Source: Neurospora crassa OR74A (taxonomy: Eukaryota; Ascomycota; Sordariomycetes; Sordariales; Sordariaceae). Taken from it: DNA of 64,000 nt. How positions within the stretch are numbered: the stretch's first letter is position 1; every line of letters begins with the position of its first letter. Position numbers and translations under genes: made by a program. The notes beneath the pieces are model-generated. The model was not told where the DNA came from and made no database searches. It saw nothing but the letters and a program-made list of their open reading frames with translations. The DNA is taken from contig NC_026502.1 of assembly GCF_000182925.2 (NCBI RefSeq), forward strand, positions 1,550,001 to 1,614,000, given 5' to 3'. Of the stretch, positions 46,059-56,223 are shown piece by piece.

Positions 46059-49000
46059 ATGTTGCGCGGTTCCATCCGGGCCCTGCAGACCGCAGGCGCC
46101 TCAAAACGATGCTATTCCCAGGTCGCCCAGACCACCAGGGCCTCCCTCAAGCCCGCCGTTGGCCGCCGTCCCCTGGCCGTCTCCCAGCAGAGGCGCCATG
46201 AGAGCGCCCTCCACAGCCCGCCCGACCCCAACGACAACTTCCTCTCGGGCAGCGCCGCCAACTATATCGACGAGATGTACCTCCAGTGGAAGCAGGACCC
46301 CAAGAGCGTCCACGTCTCGTGGCAGGTCTACTTCAAGAACATGGAGAGCGGCAACATGCCCATCTCCCAGGCCTTCCAGCCTCCTCCCAGCCTGGTTCCC
46401 GGTGCCGCCAACGTGGTGCCCGGTCTCGCTGCCGGCGCCGGCGTCGGCATTGGCGAGGGTGCCAACGTCACCAACCACTTGAAGGTCCAGCTCCTCGTCC
46501 GCGCCTACCAGGCCCGTGGTCACCACAAGGCCAACATTGACCCTCTGGGCATCCGCAACACTCCTGCCTCCAAGGGCTTCGGCAACATCAGGCCCAAGGA
46601 GCTCACCCCCGAATACTACGGCTTCACCGAGAAGGATCTCGACACCGAGTACAGCCTCGGCCCCGGCATCCTCCCCCGTTTCGCCCGCGATGGCCGCGAG
46701 AAGATGACGCTCCGCGAGATCATCGACGCCTGCGAGAAGATCTACTGCGGCTCCTATGGTGTCGAGTTCATCCACATCCCCGACAGGGAGAAGTGCGACT
46801 GGCTCCGTGAGCGTCTCGAGATCCCCCAGCCTTTCAAGTACTCGATCGATGAGAAGCGCCGCATTCTCGACCGCCTCATCTGGTCCTCCAGCTTCGAGTC
46901 CTTCCTCGCCACCAAGTACCCCAACGACAAGCGTTTCGGTCTCGAGGGTTGCGAGACCCTTGTTCCTGGTATGAAGGCCCTCATCGACCGCTCCGTTGAC
47001 TACGGCGTCAAGGACATCGTCATTGGTATGCCCCATCGTGGCCGTCTCAACGTCCTCTCCAACGTCGTCCGCAAGCCCAACGAGGCCATCTTTTCCGAAT
47101 TCGCCGGCATGGCCGGTGCCGATGAGGAGGGTTCCGGTGATGTCAAGTACCACTTGGGTATGAACTTCGAGCGCCCTACCCCCTCGGGCAAGCGCGTCCA
47201 GCTCTCCCTCGTTGCCAACCCCTCGCATCTCGAGGCTGAGGACCCCGTCGTCCTCGGCAAGGTCCGCGCCATCCAGCACTACAACAACGACGAGAGTGAC
47301 CACAAGAGCGCCATGGGTGTCCTCCTCCACGGTGATGCCGCCATCGCTGGTCAGGGTATCGTCTACGAGTGCTTGGGCTTCCACAACCTCCCCGCCTTCT
47401 CTACCGGTGGTACCATCCACTTGGTTGTCAACAACCAGATCGGTTTCACCACTGACCCCCGTTTTGCCCGCTCCACTGCCTACTGCACGGATATCGCCAA
47501 GGCCATTGACGCCCCTGTCTTCCACGTCAATGCTGACGATGTCGAGGCTGTCAACTTCGTCTGCCAGCTCGCTTCTGACTGGCGTGCCGAGTTCAAGCAG
47601 GATGTTATCATCGACCTTGTCTGCTACCGCAAGCACGGCCACAACGAGACCGACCAGCCTGCCTTTACTCAGCCCCTCATGTACAAGCGCATCAGCGAAA
47701 AGAGCCCTCAGATCGACATCTACGTTGACCAGCTCCTCAAGGAGGGCACCTTCACCAAGGAGGACATCGAGGAGCACAAGCAGTGGGTCTGGGGCATGCT
47801 CGAGGAGAGCTTCTCCAAGTCCAAGGACTACCAGCCCACTTCCAAGGAGTGGACCACCAGCGCCTGGAACAACTTCAAGAGCCCCAAGGAGCTTGCTAGC
47901 GAGGTTCTCCCCCACATGCCTACCGCGGTTGACAAGCCGACCCTTGAGCACATTGGTACCGTCATTGGCAGCACTCCCGAGGGCTTCCATGCCCACCGTA
48001 ACCTGAAGCGTATCCTGACCAACCGCACCAAGTCCGTTGTGGAGGGCAAGGGCATCGACTGGGCTACCGCTGAGGCTCTTGCCTTTGGTACCCTCGTCAA
48101 GGAGGGCCACCACGTCCGTATCACCGGTCAGGATGTCGAGCGTGGTACCTTCTCTCAGCGCCACGCCGTCTTCCACGACCAGGAGACTGAAGACACCTAC
48201 ATTCCTCTCCAGCATATCAGCGAGGACCAGGCCCCCTTCGTCATCTCCAACTCTTCCCTCTCCGAGTATGGTATCCTCGGTTTCGAGTACGGTTACTCTC
48301 TCCAGGACCCCAACGGCTTCAACATGTGGGAGGCCCAGTTCGGTGATTTCGCCAACACTGCTCAGGTCATCATTGATCAGTTCCTTGCCTCTGGTGAGAG
48401 CAAGTGGATGCAGCGTACCGGCCTCGTCATGTCTCTCCCCCACGGTTATGACGGCCAGGGTCCCGAGCACTCTTCCGCTCGTATGGAGCGTTTCCTCTCG
48501 CTTTGCAACGAGGATCCTCGCATCTACCCCTCCCCCGAGAAGCTTGAACGTCAGCACCAGGACTGCAACATGCAGATTGCCTACATGACCTCCCCTGCCA
48601 ACCTCTTCCACATTCTCCGCCGCCAGCTGAAGAGACAGTTCCGCAAGCGTAAGTTTCCGTGGTTGAACTAGCACGTATCTCGTCAAAATGCTAACTTTGT
48701 GTCACTTAGCTCTCGTCATTTTCTTCTCCAAGGCGCTCTTGCGTCACCCCGTTGCTCGTTCCGACATCGAGGAGTTCACTGACGACGCCCACTTCCGCTG
48801 GATCCTTCCCGACTCTGCTCACCAGACTGGTGAGATCAAGGCCCCTGAGGAGATTGAGCGTGTCATTCTCTGCACTGGTCAGGTCTATGCCGCTCTCCTC
48901 AAGCACCGCCAGGACAACAAGATCGACAACGTCGCCATCACTCGTATCGAGCAGCTCCACCCCTTCCCCTGGGAGCAGCTCCGTGAGAACCTCGACCAGT

Positions 49001-49251
49001 ACACCAACGCCAAGACCATCGTCTGGGCCCAGGAGGAGCCCCTCAACGCTGGTGCCTGGTCTTACACCCAGCCTCGTCTTGAGACTCTTCTCAACCACAC
49101 CAAGCACCATGACCGCAAGCACGTCATGTACGCTGGTCGTGCTCCCAGCGCTTCTGTCGCTACTGGCAAGAAGTCTTCTCACGTCAAGGAGGAGAAGGAG
49201 CTTGTCGACATGGCTTTCTCTGTTACTCAGAGCAAGCTCAAGGGCGAGTAA
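46059..49251 (+). CDS. kgd1: 2-oxoglutarate dehydrogenase E1 component, mitochondrial, 1043 aa
   Basis: Thiamine-diphosphate-dependent E1 of the TCA-cycle 2-oxoglutarate dehydrogenase complex, in the mitochondrial matrix. The chosen ATG at 46059 ([20 protein letters not shown]) begins a typical presequence. Exon 1 is 46059-48648; a 61-bp intron (48649-48709, GTAAGT, CTAAC branch, CACTTAG) leads to exon 2, 48710-49251, restoring [16 protein letters not shown]. Motifs include [18 protein letters not shown] at the E1 N-terminus, [14 protein letters not shown] (~residue 323), [14 protein letters not shown] (~425, TPP/Mg site), [11 protein letters not shown], and [20 protein letters not shown] in the pyrimidine-binding domain. 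Length and intron phase fit the family. The coding sequence is strongly C-ending in codon third positions, as in highly expressed Neurospora genes. In-frame ATGs exist upstream from 45363 but are rejected as starts. Confidence 0.96.
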
Positions 49252-50395
49252 AGGGTGTGTCGGAAGAGATAGCGATGATGAAGAAAGCAAAGTAAAAAGG
49301 AAGCAGCAAAAGTCGAACAACCACCAACACGGCGGAGACCTAGGTCTGTGTATTATGGATGCGCGTGCATAAGGACGGGATTTCGGGGCGGATAGAGAGT
49401 GTTTATTGGTTTTGGGATGGGAAGGTGTTCTTCCTTTGTTCTTCCTCTTCCCTTCACTGACGAATACTACATGGTGTTTTTCTCTTGTTCATAATTGTAT
49501 CTGTATTCGGTTCCTGTTCACTGCATACCTGGGTTGTTGGGTTTTTGGAAATAATGAATGGATGTGATACCAAATGTTTACTCTCCTTGCACAACAATAC
49601 ATTCATTCGATGATTGTTCAAGCTTGATCTCATTCTCCAGCTTCGATCTCAAGTGACCTGCTTTGTTTTGTTTACTTTGGTGGACTTGTTTGTCCCTTTG
49701 AAAGGGGGGATCAACAAGGGGGTAGCACCGTCCGGTAACCCCGGAGATCATCCTCACCTTCCTACTATCCGCAGATCGGACTGACGAGATCTTGATAGCG
49801 TTTACATATCTTGCAGCCCAACTGATACACTACGTCCATCTACGCTGCACTTTCACCTTATCTCAACAACTTGATGCGGCTGATAGGCCGCTATATGATG
49901 TGGACAGTTGCACTGCACTAATACCCGAGAACGGGGTAGCGTCTGTAGGTAAGCTCCCTTGGCACTTAAACGGAAGCTCCTCCCCACAAGTAGTTGAGAG
50001 CTTTGACGATCGTGTAACTTACAAGACATACGAACATACCGTATCACAAAGGTATCATGGTACTTTAATTTTCATCACCTCGCCGGGGGACAGTTCCCTG
50101 AAATATGTACAGTAATCCCCAGCACACCTGGCATTTTCTTAGGCACAAAAGACAAAAAAGTGGCAGAATGGATGATGGCAATGGATGAATGAGGGGGGGT
50201 TCAAACCCCCATCTTGTGGAGAAAAACTTTCACCGTGTCAACGAGCGAGCGAGCGAGGGATTATTACCCGAGTGGTTCCGAAAGACCCGACCGCTAGGAC
50301 AAGCGTCGAAGCGTTTTAAAGAACGACGGGAACGAACGGACTTTGTGGGCGCGGAGAACCGAGCGGAGTAAACAAGACAATCCCCGACATCACCG

Positions 50396-50449
<54 letters not shown>
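50396..50449 (+). repeat. Poly(A) tract of 54 bases
   Basis: Fifty-four consecutive A residues on the plus strand, the longest homopolymer in the window. It could be a retroposed poly(A) tail, a slippage-grown homopolymer or partly an assembly estimate. Confidence 0.95.
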
Positions 50450-50450
<1 letters not shown>

Positions 50451-50526
50451 GAAACGACACGAGACGAAAAGAGCCGCCGGCCGCTTCGTGATTGATTGAT
50501 GATCCGGGCGTCCGTCGGCCAATTGC

Positions 50527-50569
50527 CATTGCCATACATATGCCATATGCCATATGCCATATGGCAATG
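50527..50569. repeat. Inverted repeat around CATATGC units
   Basis: Nine-base arms CATTGCCAT (50527-50535) and ATGGCAATG (50561-50569) flank tandem CATATGC-type units that are themselves near-palindromic. The whole 43-nt stretch could fold as a hairpin or cruciform. Confidence 0.85.
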
Positions 50570-52021
50570 CCCAAAAAGACCGAAAACGAAACGAAACGAG
50601 GCCAACGCAGCTGGGTACATTACACTACACTACACTAATGTAATGGATTGCAAAGCCCCACGAACGGTAACATTGATGGAGGTAGTAATAGGACAGGAAA
50701 CGTACACTACAATAAGCTCCTGAAAGAAGATACCTCTACGTATGTACAACTACATAGTAGACATGCGAAAAAGGAAAGATGGCGATTGGTTGATAGGTAG
50801 GTATTCATGGTCTACTACGAAGATAAGATCGAAATGAGAGAGAGAGAGAGAGATAGACGGCTAGACTAGACGGTCACGGAACAGCCTCCTCGCTCAAAAT
50901 AGTGTAGGCGCAGGTAAGTAAGGAAGCACAAAGACAGTTGCTTGAACTGAAAAGATGTACAACTGTACTTCGAATACGGTACATATGCTTCTGGGTAGGT
51001 AGGTAGTGAGAAGAAGTAAGTATACTAACAAGCCAACTCGTGATCGAAGAAGGGTTGCTATATTGGAAGCATTGAATGGAGGAACTGGGAATGGCGTCAC
51101 TACTCCCTCTACCTATCCTCCGCGTTCGTGTTCGTGAATCCCACGTTCAACATCTGTGAGATCCGACTGGACGTGCTCAAGTTATTATAACAATATGGTT
51201 ACCTCCTGCACTGGCAGGTTGTATAGCGTTGGTGCTGATGTCGAGCATCAACTATAGTGTGTCACAGAGATGTCCAGCTGCTTAACAGTATAAACCATTC
51301 TTCATCAAGGTTGGTGGTATCAAGTCACTGGTAAACCTTTCACATGGCTACATCAACATGGCGTTTTGATTATCTTACGGCTAGCTGGCTCCCCTCCCTA
51401 CAAAAGGAATAGGCGTAAAGTACCTTCACAGTGCACTTTGATATGTAGTAGCCAGGAGCTCTCAGTCTTTCGGTAGCCCGGAATAGGATGGAGCCTCTTA
51501 GTTACGAGCTGGGAAGATGGCGGATATGTATCATCAGAAATAGCAACATGGAAACTGGGAAGTTTTGACAAAGTTCGAGTCGTGCTTCCCTGACGATCCC
51601 AGTGCAAAGCTCTCCTGTATTACAAAGATGGATTCTGTACTATATCTCTTATTGTGTGGCAGATATAAGGCGGTATTCGTGGTCCCAGCCGGATGGACAC
51701 AAGAAGGTTGTAGGAGAGAGTGAAAGAAATAAATGGTCGGGGCATGTGAATATCGTGTAATGGGTAGAGTATATCCAGCACGGTGGACTCATCGTAACGT
51801 ATTTTGTCACTTTCCCGTTGACAACTTGACGTGGAAAAGGCAGTGTGGCAAGTCCTATATCGATTTTATATAGGGGTATCATAACTTCCAGCCGGCATGT
51901 ATCGCTCTTCTTTGTGCTAATAAGCATCCCTGATACATGTCCAATCTCTTTTGTCCGTAAACTGTACTTCCAGTATTAACGTAACCCCCCAAGATAACCC
52001 TCAGCAAACCCCCTTCCTCTC

Positions 52022-53428
52022 TCATTGTATCCTAACTTGCCAAGGCCTGACAACACCATCATCACCCGTCGTGACCAACATCTCCTCCTCGCCCTTGCGC
52101 TCCGACCCCGCATCGTACCGCTTACACCAAGTGATGTGGTTAATCTCGTATGGTCCATGAGCGCCCTTGACGGTGGTGAGAACCTTCCAACCACCAGCAG
52201 ACGTTGTTGTTGGCGCCTCGCCGTTCGTCTCGTTCTCCTCATTCTTCTCTGTGGTGTTGGCAGTCTCCTGATACAGCGCCAAAACACCATCACTTCCCAC
52301 GCTGGACAACAGCCCCGTCTCCGTGCTCCACGCAACCGAGTAGATATCTCCCTTGTGCACCTTGGGCAATACAGCCGTGCACTCCCACTCCTCTTTGAGG
52401 GATCGGCGCATGGTGTTCGGCACCCCAAATCCCCAGGTGTTGTTGCCACCACCACCAGCCGCACCTTCCCCATGTTCCTCCTCTTCCGGCTCCTTCAGAC
52501 TCCAAACCCTAATCACCTCGTCCGCGCCCCACGACAACAACCTCGGGAACTTGTCGTTCTCCCTCGGCCTCCCCTCCCACGCCACTCCCCACACGGTACC
52601 CTCGTGCCCCTCCAGAACTGCAACGCACACCCACTCGCCATCTCCATCCTCCCTCCACAGCCGCACCGTATTGTCGTAGCTAGCGCTCGCCAAAACGTCA
52701 TCCCCGTACCTTCTCGGCGGCGCGTACTTGCCCTTGCGGCCGGGCACGTCAGGACACCAGGCCACAGCCTTGACGTCGCCGTCGTGCTCTTGTAGTACGG
52801 CTACCGTCTCCCATTCGTCTTCGTCTTCCTCTTCTTCGTCCTCCTCTTCAGAAGACGGGTTCGGGTTCCCCACGTCTTCCCAGATCCACACACTTTTGTC
52901 TCTAGAGCATGTAGCGAGGTACTGACCCGAGGGGGAGTAGTTGACGCTTTTGACTTCGTTTTCGTGACCTTCTAGCACGAGGGTCAGTTCCCATTCATCC
53001 TCGGCCTCTTCTTCCTCTTCTGCTTCTTGATCATTCTCTCCAGATTGCAACCTAATTTCCCTCTCCAAGCTCTCCTCTCTGCGCCCCTGATCCCAGGTCC
53101 ACACGCCCGCCGTGGTATCAAAGCTGCCCGTGACCAATCGCAGCCTCTTGGCTTCCTTTCCAGAAACCTTGCCGCGGGGGGGTTGCCACGCCGCCGAGCG
53201 AACGGAGCGGGTGTGGCCGCCTGTCAGAACGGAGTGTTTGGAGAGCGTGGACAGCGAGAAGACGGTGACGGAGTGGGCGTGGCAGGTGGCGATTAGGGGG
53301 AGGGAGGGGTGCGGGATGGAGGCCCAGGCGCGTTGGTAGAGGTCGGGAGAGAAGGCTGGGAGAGGGGTGATTTCGGCGGTTGTTGCGCTGGGCGCAGTGG
53401 GCGTGGCAGTGGTGGTTTCGGTCGCCAT
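52022..53428 (-). CDS. cia1: Cytosolic iron-sulfur assembly protein Cia1/CIAO1, 468 aa
   Basis: WD40 beta-propeller of the CIA targeting complex, which delivers Fe-S clusters to cytosolic and nuclear apoproteins. The ATG at 53428 (MATETTTATP) is the first ATG of the frame, which stays open without an ATG for about 120 codons upstream. It is a single exon. Seven WD repeats can be traced, with clear signatures such as GGHTRSVRSAAWQP, GHENEVKSVNYSPSGQYLAT, CSRDKSVWIWE, LASASYDNTVRLW and VHKGDIYSVAWS. The C-terminal AHGPYEINHITWC is typical of Cia1. It is about 130 residues longer than yeast or human Cia1, because of acidic insertions (runs of Glu/Asp around 52815-52860 and 52995-53030) and Gly/Glu loops. 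It lies in tandem downstream of the ClpX gene. Confidence 0.92.
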   Translation of the reverse strand: MATETTTATPTAPSATTAEITPLPAFSPDLYQRAWASIPHPSLPLIATCHAHSVTVFSLSTLSKHSVLTGGHTRSVRSAAWQPPRGKVSGKEAKRLRLVTGSFDTTAGVWTWDQGRREESLEREIRLQSGENDQEAEEEEEAEDEWELTLVLEGHENEVKSVNYSPSGQYLATCSRDKSVWIWEDVGNPNPSSEEEDEEEEDEDEWETVAVLQEHDGDVKAVAWCPDVPGRKGKYAPPRRYGDDVLASASYDNTVRLWREDGDGEWVCVAVLEGHEGTVWGVAWEGRPRENDKFPRLLSWGADEVIRVWSLKEPEEEEHGEGAAGGGGNNTWGFGVPNTMRRSLKEEWECTAVLPKVHKGDIYSVAWSTETGLLSSVGSDGVLALYQETANTTEKNEENETNGEAPTTTSAGGWKVLTTVKGAHGPYEINHITWCKRYDAGSERKGEEEMLVTTGDDGVVRPWQVRIQ

Positions 53429-54231
53429 TTGTGAGGACTTGGTTAGGCTCGAACGGCTAGGTAAGCTCGTAGGTAGAAGAAGAGCGGCGCTCGAAAACGA
53501 CGAGAGAGTTTCGAATTGGCTTTGACCTCCTCCGATCGAGGTCCGAAAAAGGAGTGGTCGAGCGATGGAGTTGTACGGAAATGACTCGGTCGCTCTGGAG
53601 ACGGGAGCGTTGGAGAGAATAGCTGGCTCGTCAATTGAGTGTGAATATGGTAGCAGTACCCTTTGCGATGGTGACTGTTCGTTCTGCCAGTGCCGCCTCG
53701 GATGACAGAGCAGAGCAGGGACAAGAGGGTCACGATAGCGGAGCTCTGATTGACTGCTTCGACGTTGAAAGTCTCCACTCGGCCATTCGAATCTCAACTT
53801 TTCTTCCCCTCCTTCGGCCGATAAGCGCTTATCAGTAGGTACTCCGATAACGCAATCCCACCCTACCTCTTCCTATGATGCAATCAAGGGCCGGGGAGGA
53901 CGACGAAGTACTTAGCTTGAGGTTATCACGACGACAAGAACAATATGCGATATTGTACATATAGAATGCCTCAATCACCCTTCTCCTGCTATGCCATTGC
54001 TATACTATATCCATTGAACGCGCATGTACTGTGTCCCAATCATTCTGTACTCCTGGCAACATGCCGACCAGTGCTTCCCTCACCCTGTTCGCAAGACGGT
54101 GCCGTAGACCGTGAACCCCCTTCCAAACCAACGCCTTAAAGCAAACACGAAATCGCCAGTAACCCAAGCGATGAGCCTAGTACTGATCCCCTAGAAGACA
54201 TGCAACAAGATGCCGAGATCAATCACGAAAA
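53429..54231. other. Intergenic region cia1 / clpX
   Basis: This 803-bp tandem spacer holds the Cia1 promoter and the ClpX 3' UTR. The open frame continuing upstream of Cia1 has no ATG. No gene is seen. Confidence 0.65.
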
Positions 54232-56223
54232 TTATGCACCACTCTGTCCTGCCTCCCTCATCCTTTCAAACCCTCCTTCTACCGGTCCCTGTCCAAGCCC
54301 CTTCTGATCCTCTTCCGCCATCATTCTCTCTAGCTCCAGCCTACCGTCCTTGCCCCAGTAACCGGCCTTCTCCGTCCCCTTGACACAACCCTCTGTGATA
54401 AGAACATAGGGCATAGGCGCATCGTACATAGGCTCTGCCAGCACGCGCTCCATCTCCATCTTTAACCCTCTGGCGCCTGTTTCGTTCTTGGCCGCCCTTT
54501 CGGCAATGGCATAGAGCGCCTTGCGAGTGAAGTACAGCTTGCTGGGGTAGGTCTCGAAGAGAGCTGTGTACTGCGCTACCAGGCTGTTGCGCGGTTCCGT
54601 GAGGATGCGGTAGAGCTCATCAAGAGAGAGAGGACTTAGGGCGCAGATGTTGTGAAGACGGCCGATGAGTTCGGGGATGAAACCAAAGGCCTGGAGATCG
54701 GCCGGTGAAGCTAGATCGAGCGGAGTAAAGCCACCAGCGCCGTGAGATGCCAGGCTTCCACCTGACAGGTCTACTGGCATCGTCGGAGGCTGGTGCGGTA
54801 GATGGCTGTACAGCTCGGGAGGAAGAATATCTTGACTGCTGGACATGGAAGAGCCGCGGTGGTTTCTGACTTCAGCACCGAAGCCTATCGATGGCTTTGC
54901 GACCCGCCTGAGGACAGTCTTGTCAAGCCCGACAAAGGCACCGCAAAAGACAAATAGAATGTTGCTGGTGTCCACAATGTACTGTTCAACTTTGCCAGGA
55001 GTAGCAGACGGCGTGGTGCTCGTTGGTCCGTAGCCGGGTGTCGAAATGTTGAGGTTGGGAGGCGGCGGCGGCCGTGACGACCGATGATCCTTAACACTGA
55101 CGGTGACCTTGGTACCCTCGACGAGCTTCAATAGAGCCTGCTGGACACCCTCACCCCCAACATCTCGCCCGTTGACAGTTTCCCGTCTTGCGATCTTGTC
55201 AAACTCGTCCAGCACGACTATACCATGTTCGGCGGCCTTGACGTCGTAGTTGGCTTCGATGAGGAGGCGCTCGATACACGCTTCCACATCTTGTCCGATA
55301 TACCCCGCCTGGGTGAAGGAGTTACAGTCGCTTATCGTAAAGGGCACGTTGAGCTTCTTGCTCAGGGTTCTAGCATATGGCAGATAAGCATGCGACACGG
55401 GGGGCATAGGCACAAGGAAAAGGGAGAGTCCCGCTCACTCTAGGATATACGTCTTGCCCACACCCGTTGGTCCTATCAGCAACAGGTTACTCTTGTCAAT
55501 TTTTACGCGCTGAGGAGCATTGGTGTCCTCGGGGATGTAAAAGTCATCAACAGAGGGCGTCTCAAAGTGGTCCTCAGCCAGGGGATGGTCACGATCGCGG
55601 TCACGGTGTGTCCCCAGAACGGACTCGTGATGACCCGGAAACTCGTCTTCAAGTATGCGCTTATCAGCCCATTGCCGTCGCGGCTTCGGGGGAGAGTTAA
55701 GCCAGGGTTCAACAGATGACCGTCGCCCACCTTCGACAGGATGTATGTCCCTGCTGCTACCACTGTAGCCTTCGCGGTCTTGCAGATCTCTATGATCTCG
55801 AGCATATCTCTGTCGCTGCAACTTTTCGCGCTGGCGCTGGTCCTGGATCTCGTGATGTTGACGACGGCGAATATTCTGGTAGTGGTTGAAGATGACAGAA
55901 CATATGGTCTTTTTGGCGCGATCCTGGCCGACTACGTAATCGTCTACGCGCCGCTTCAGATCGCGCGGGTAGAATTGGGGGACGCCAAAGCTAGCCTTGT
56001 TGGAAAATATAGGGCCTCGGCCATTCTCCTGGTTCGGATCATAGCTTGAGCTAAAGCCCTGATTGTTGTAGGACTGGGAGCGACGGGGAGAGAGGGCTAA
56101 GCGGGACGAATAGGATATGTATCGCAGCCGGGCGAGATGCTGCGATGCGGGAGTTCTTGCGGCGAACATTATGGGGACAGCGACGGACGAGGCACGGCGA
56201 ACGGCCCTTGGTAGGACCAACAT
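54232..56223 (-). CDS. clpX: Mitochondrial ClpX-type AAA+ unfoldase, 640 aa
   Basis: ATP-dependent protein unfoldase of the mitochondrial matrix. The ATG at 56223 (MLVLPRAVRR) starts an Arg/Ser/Ala-rich presequence. Exon 1 is 56223-55439; a 69-bp intron (55438-55370, GTGAGC to GCTAG) lies just after the Walker A motif; exon 2 is 55369-54232. Walker A is GPTGVGKT (251-258), the pore loop GYIG (284-287) and Walker B IVVLDEFDKI (about 312-321). SIGFGAEV (422-429) matches the IGF loop that docks ClpP in bacterial ClpX. The bacterial N-terminal zinc-binding domain is absent. An insertion of about 115 charged, Arg/Gln/His-rich residues precedes Walker A, and a Pro-rich insertion replaces the RKH loop region. 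The family is secure from the AAA+ motifs. Partnership with ClpP is inference. Confidence 0.93.

Larger units (their letters stand above)
49252..52021. other. 2.8-kb convergent gene-poor region
   Basis: This region lies between the 3' ends of the 2-oxoglutarate dehydrogenase and Cia1 genes and is unusually long for a convergent spacer. No protein gene is supported. It holds ACCTAGGT (49338-49345), Pol III-box-like strings (50161, 50199 and 50265), a 54-A tract (50396-50449), an inverted repeat (50527-50569) and a GA repeat (~50837-50852). Confidence 0.65.

Noticed and set aside
46101-48686. 861-codon open frame antisense to 2-oxoglutarate dehydrogenase
   Set aside because: It exactly mirrors a highly expressed gene with C-ending codons, which removes stops from the complementary frame. 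Its translation is low in aromatic residues, Val/Leu/Asp/Gly-heavy and without domains.
50161-50217. tRNA gene
   Set aside because: A-box-like and T-loop-like strings are present (GGGGGTTCAAACCCCC), but the spacing is about 7 nt too short, and neither a paired acceptor stem nor a D stem forms.
53429-53797. N-terminal extension of Cia1
   Set aside because: The frame is open but contains no ATG; 53428 is the first possible start and gives the expected Cia1 N-terminal propeller.
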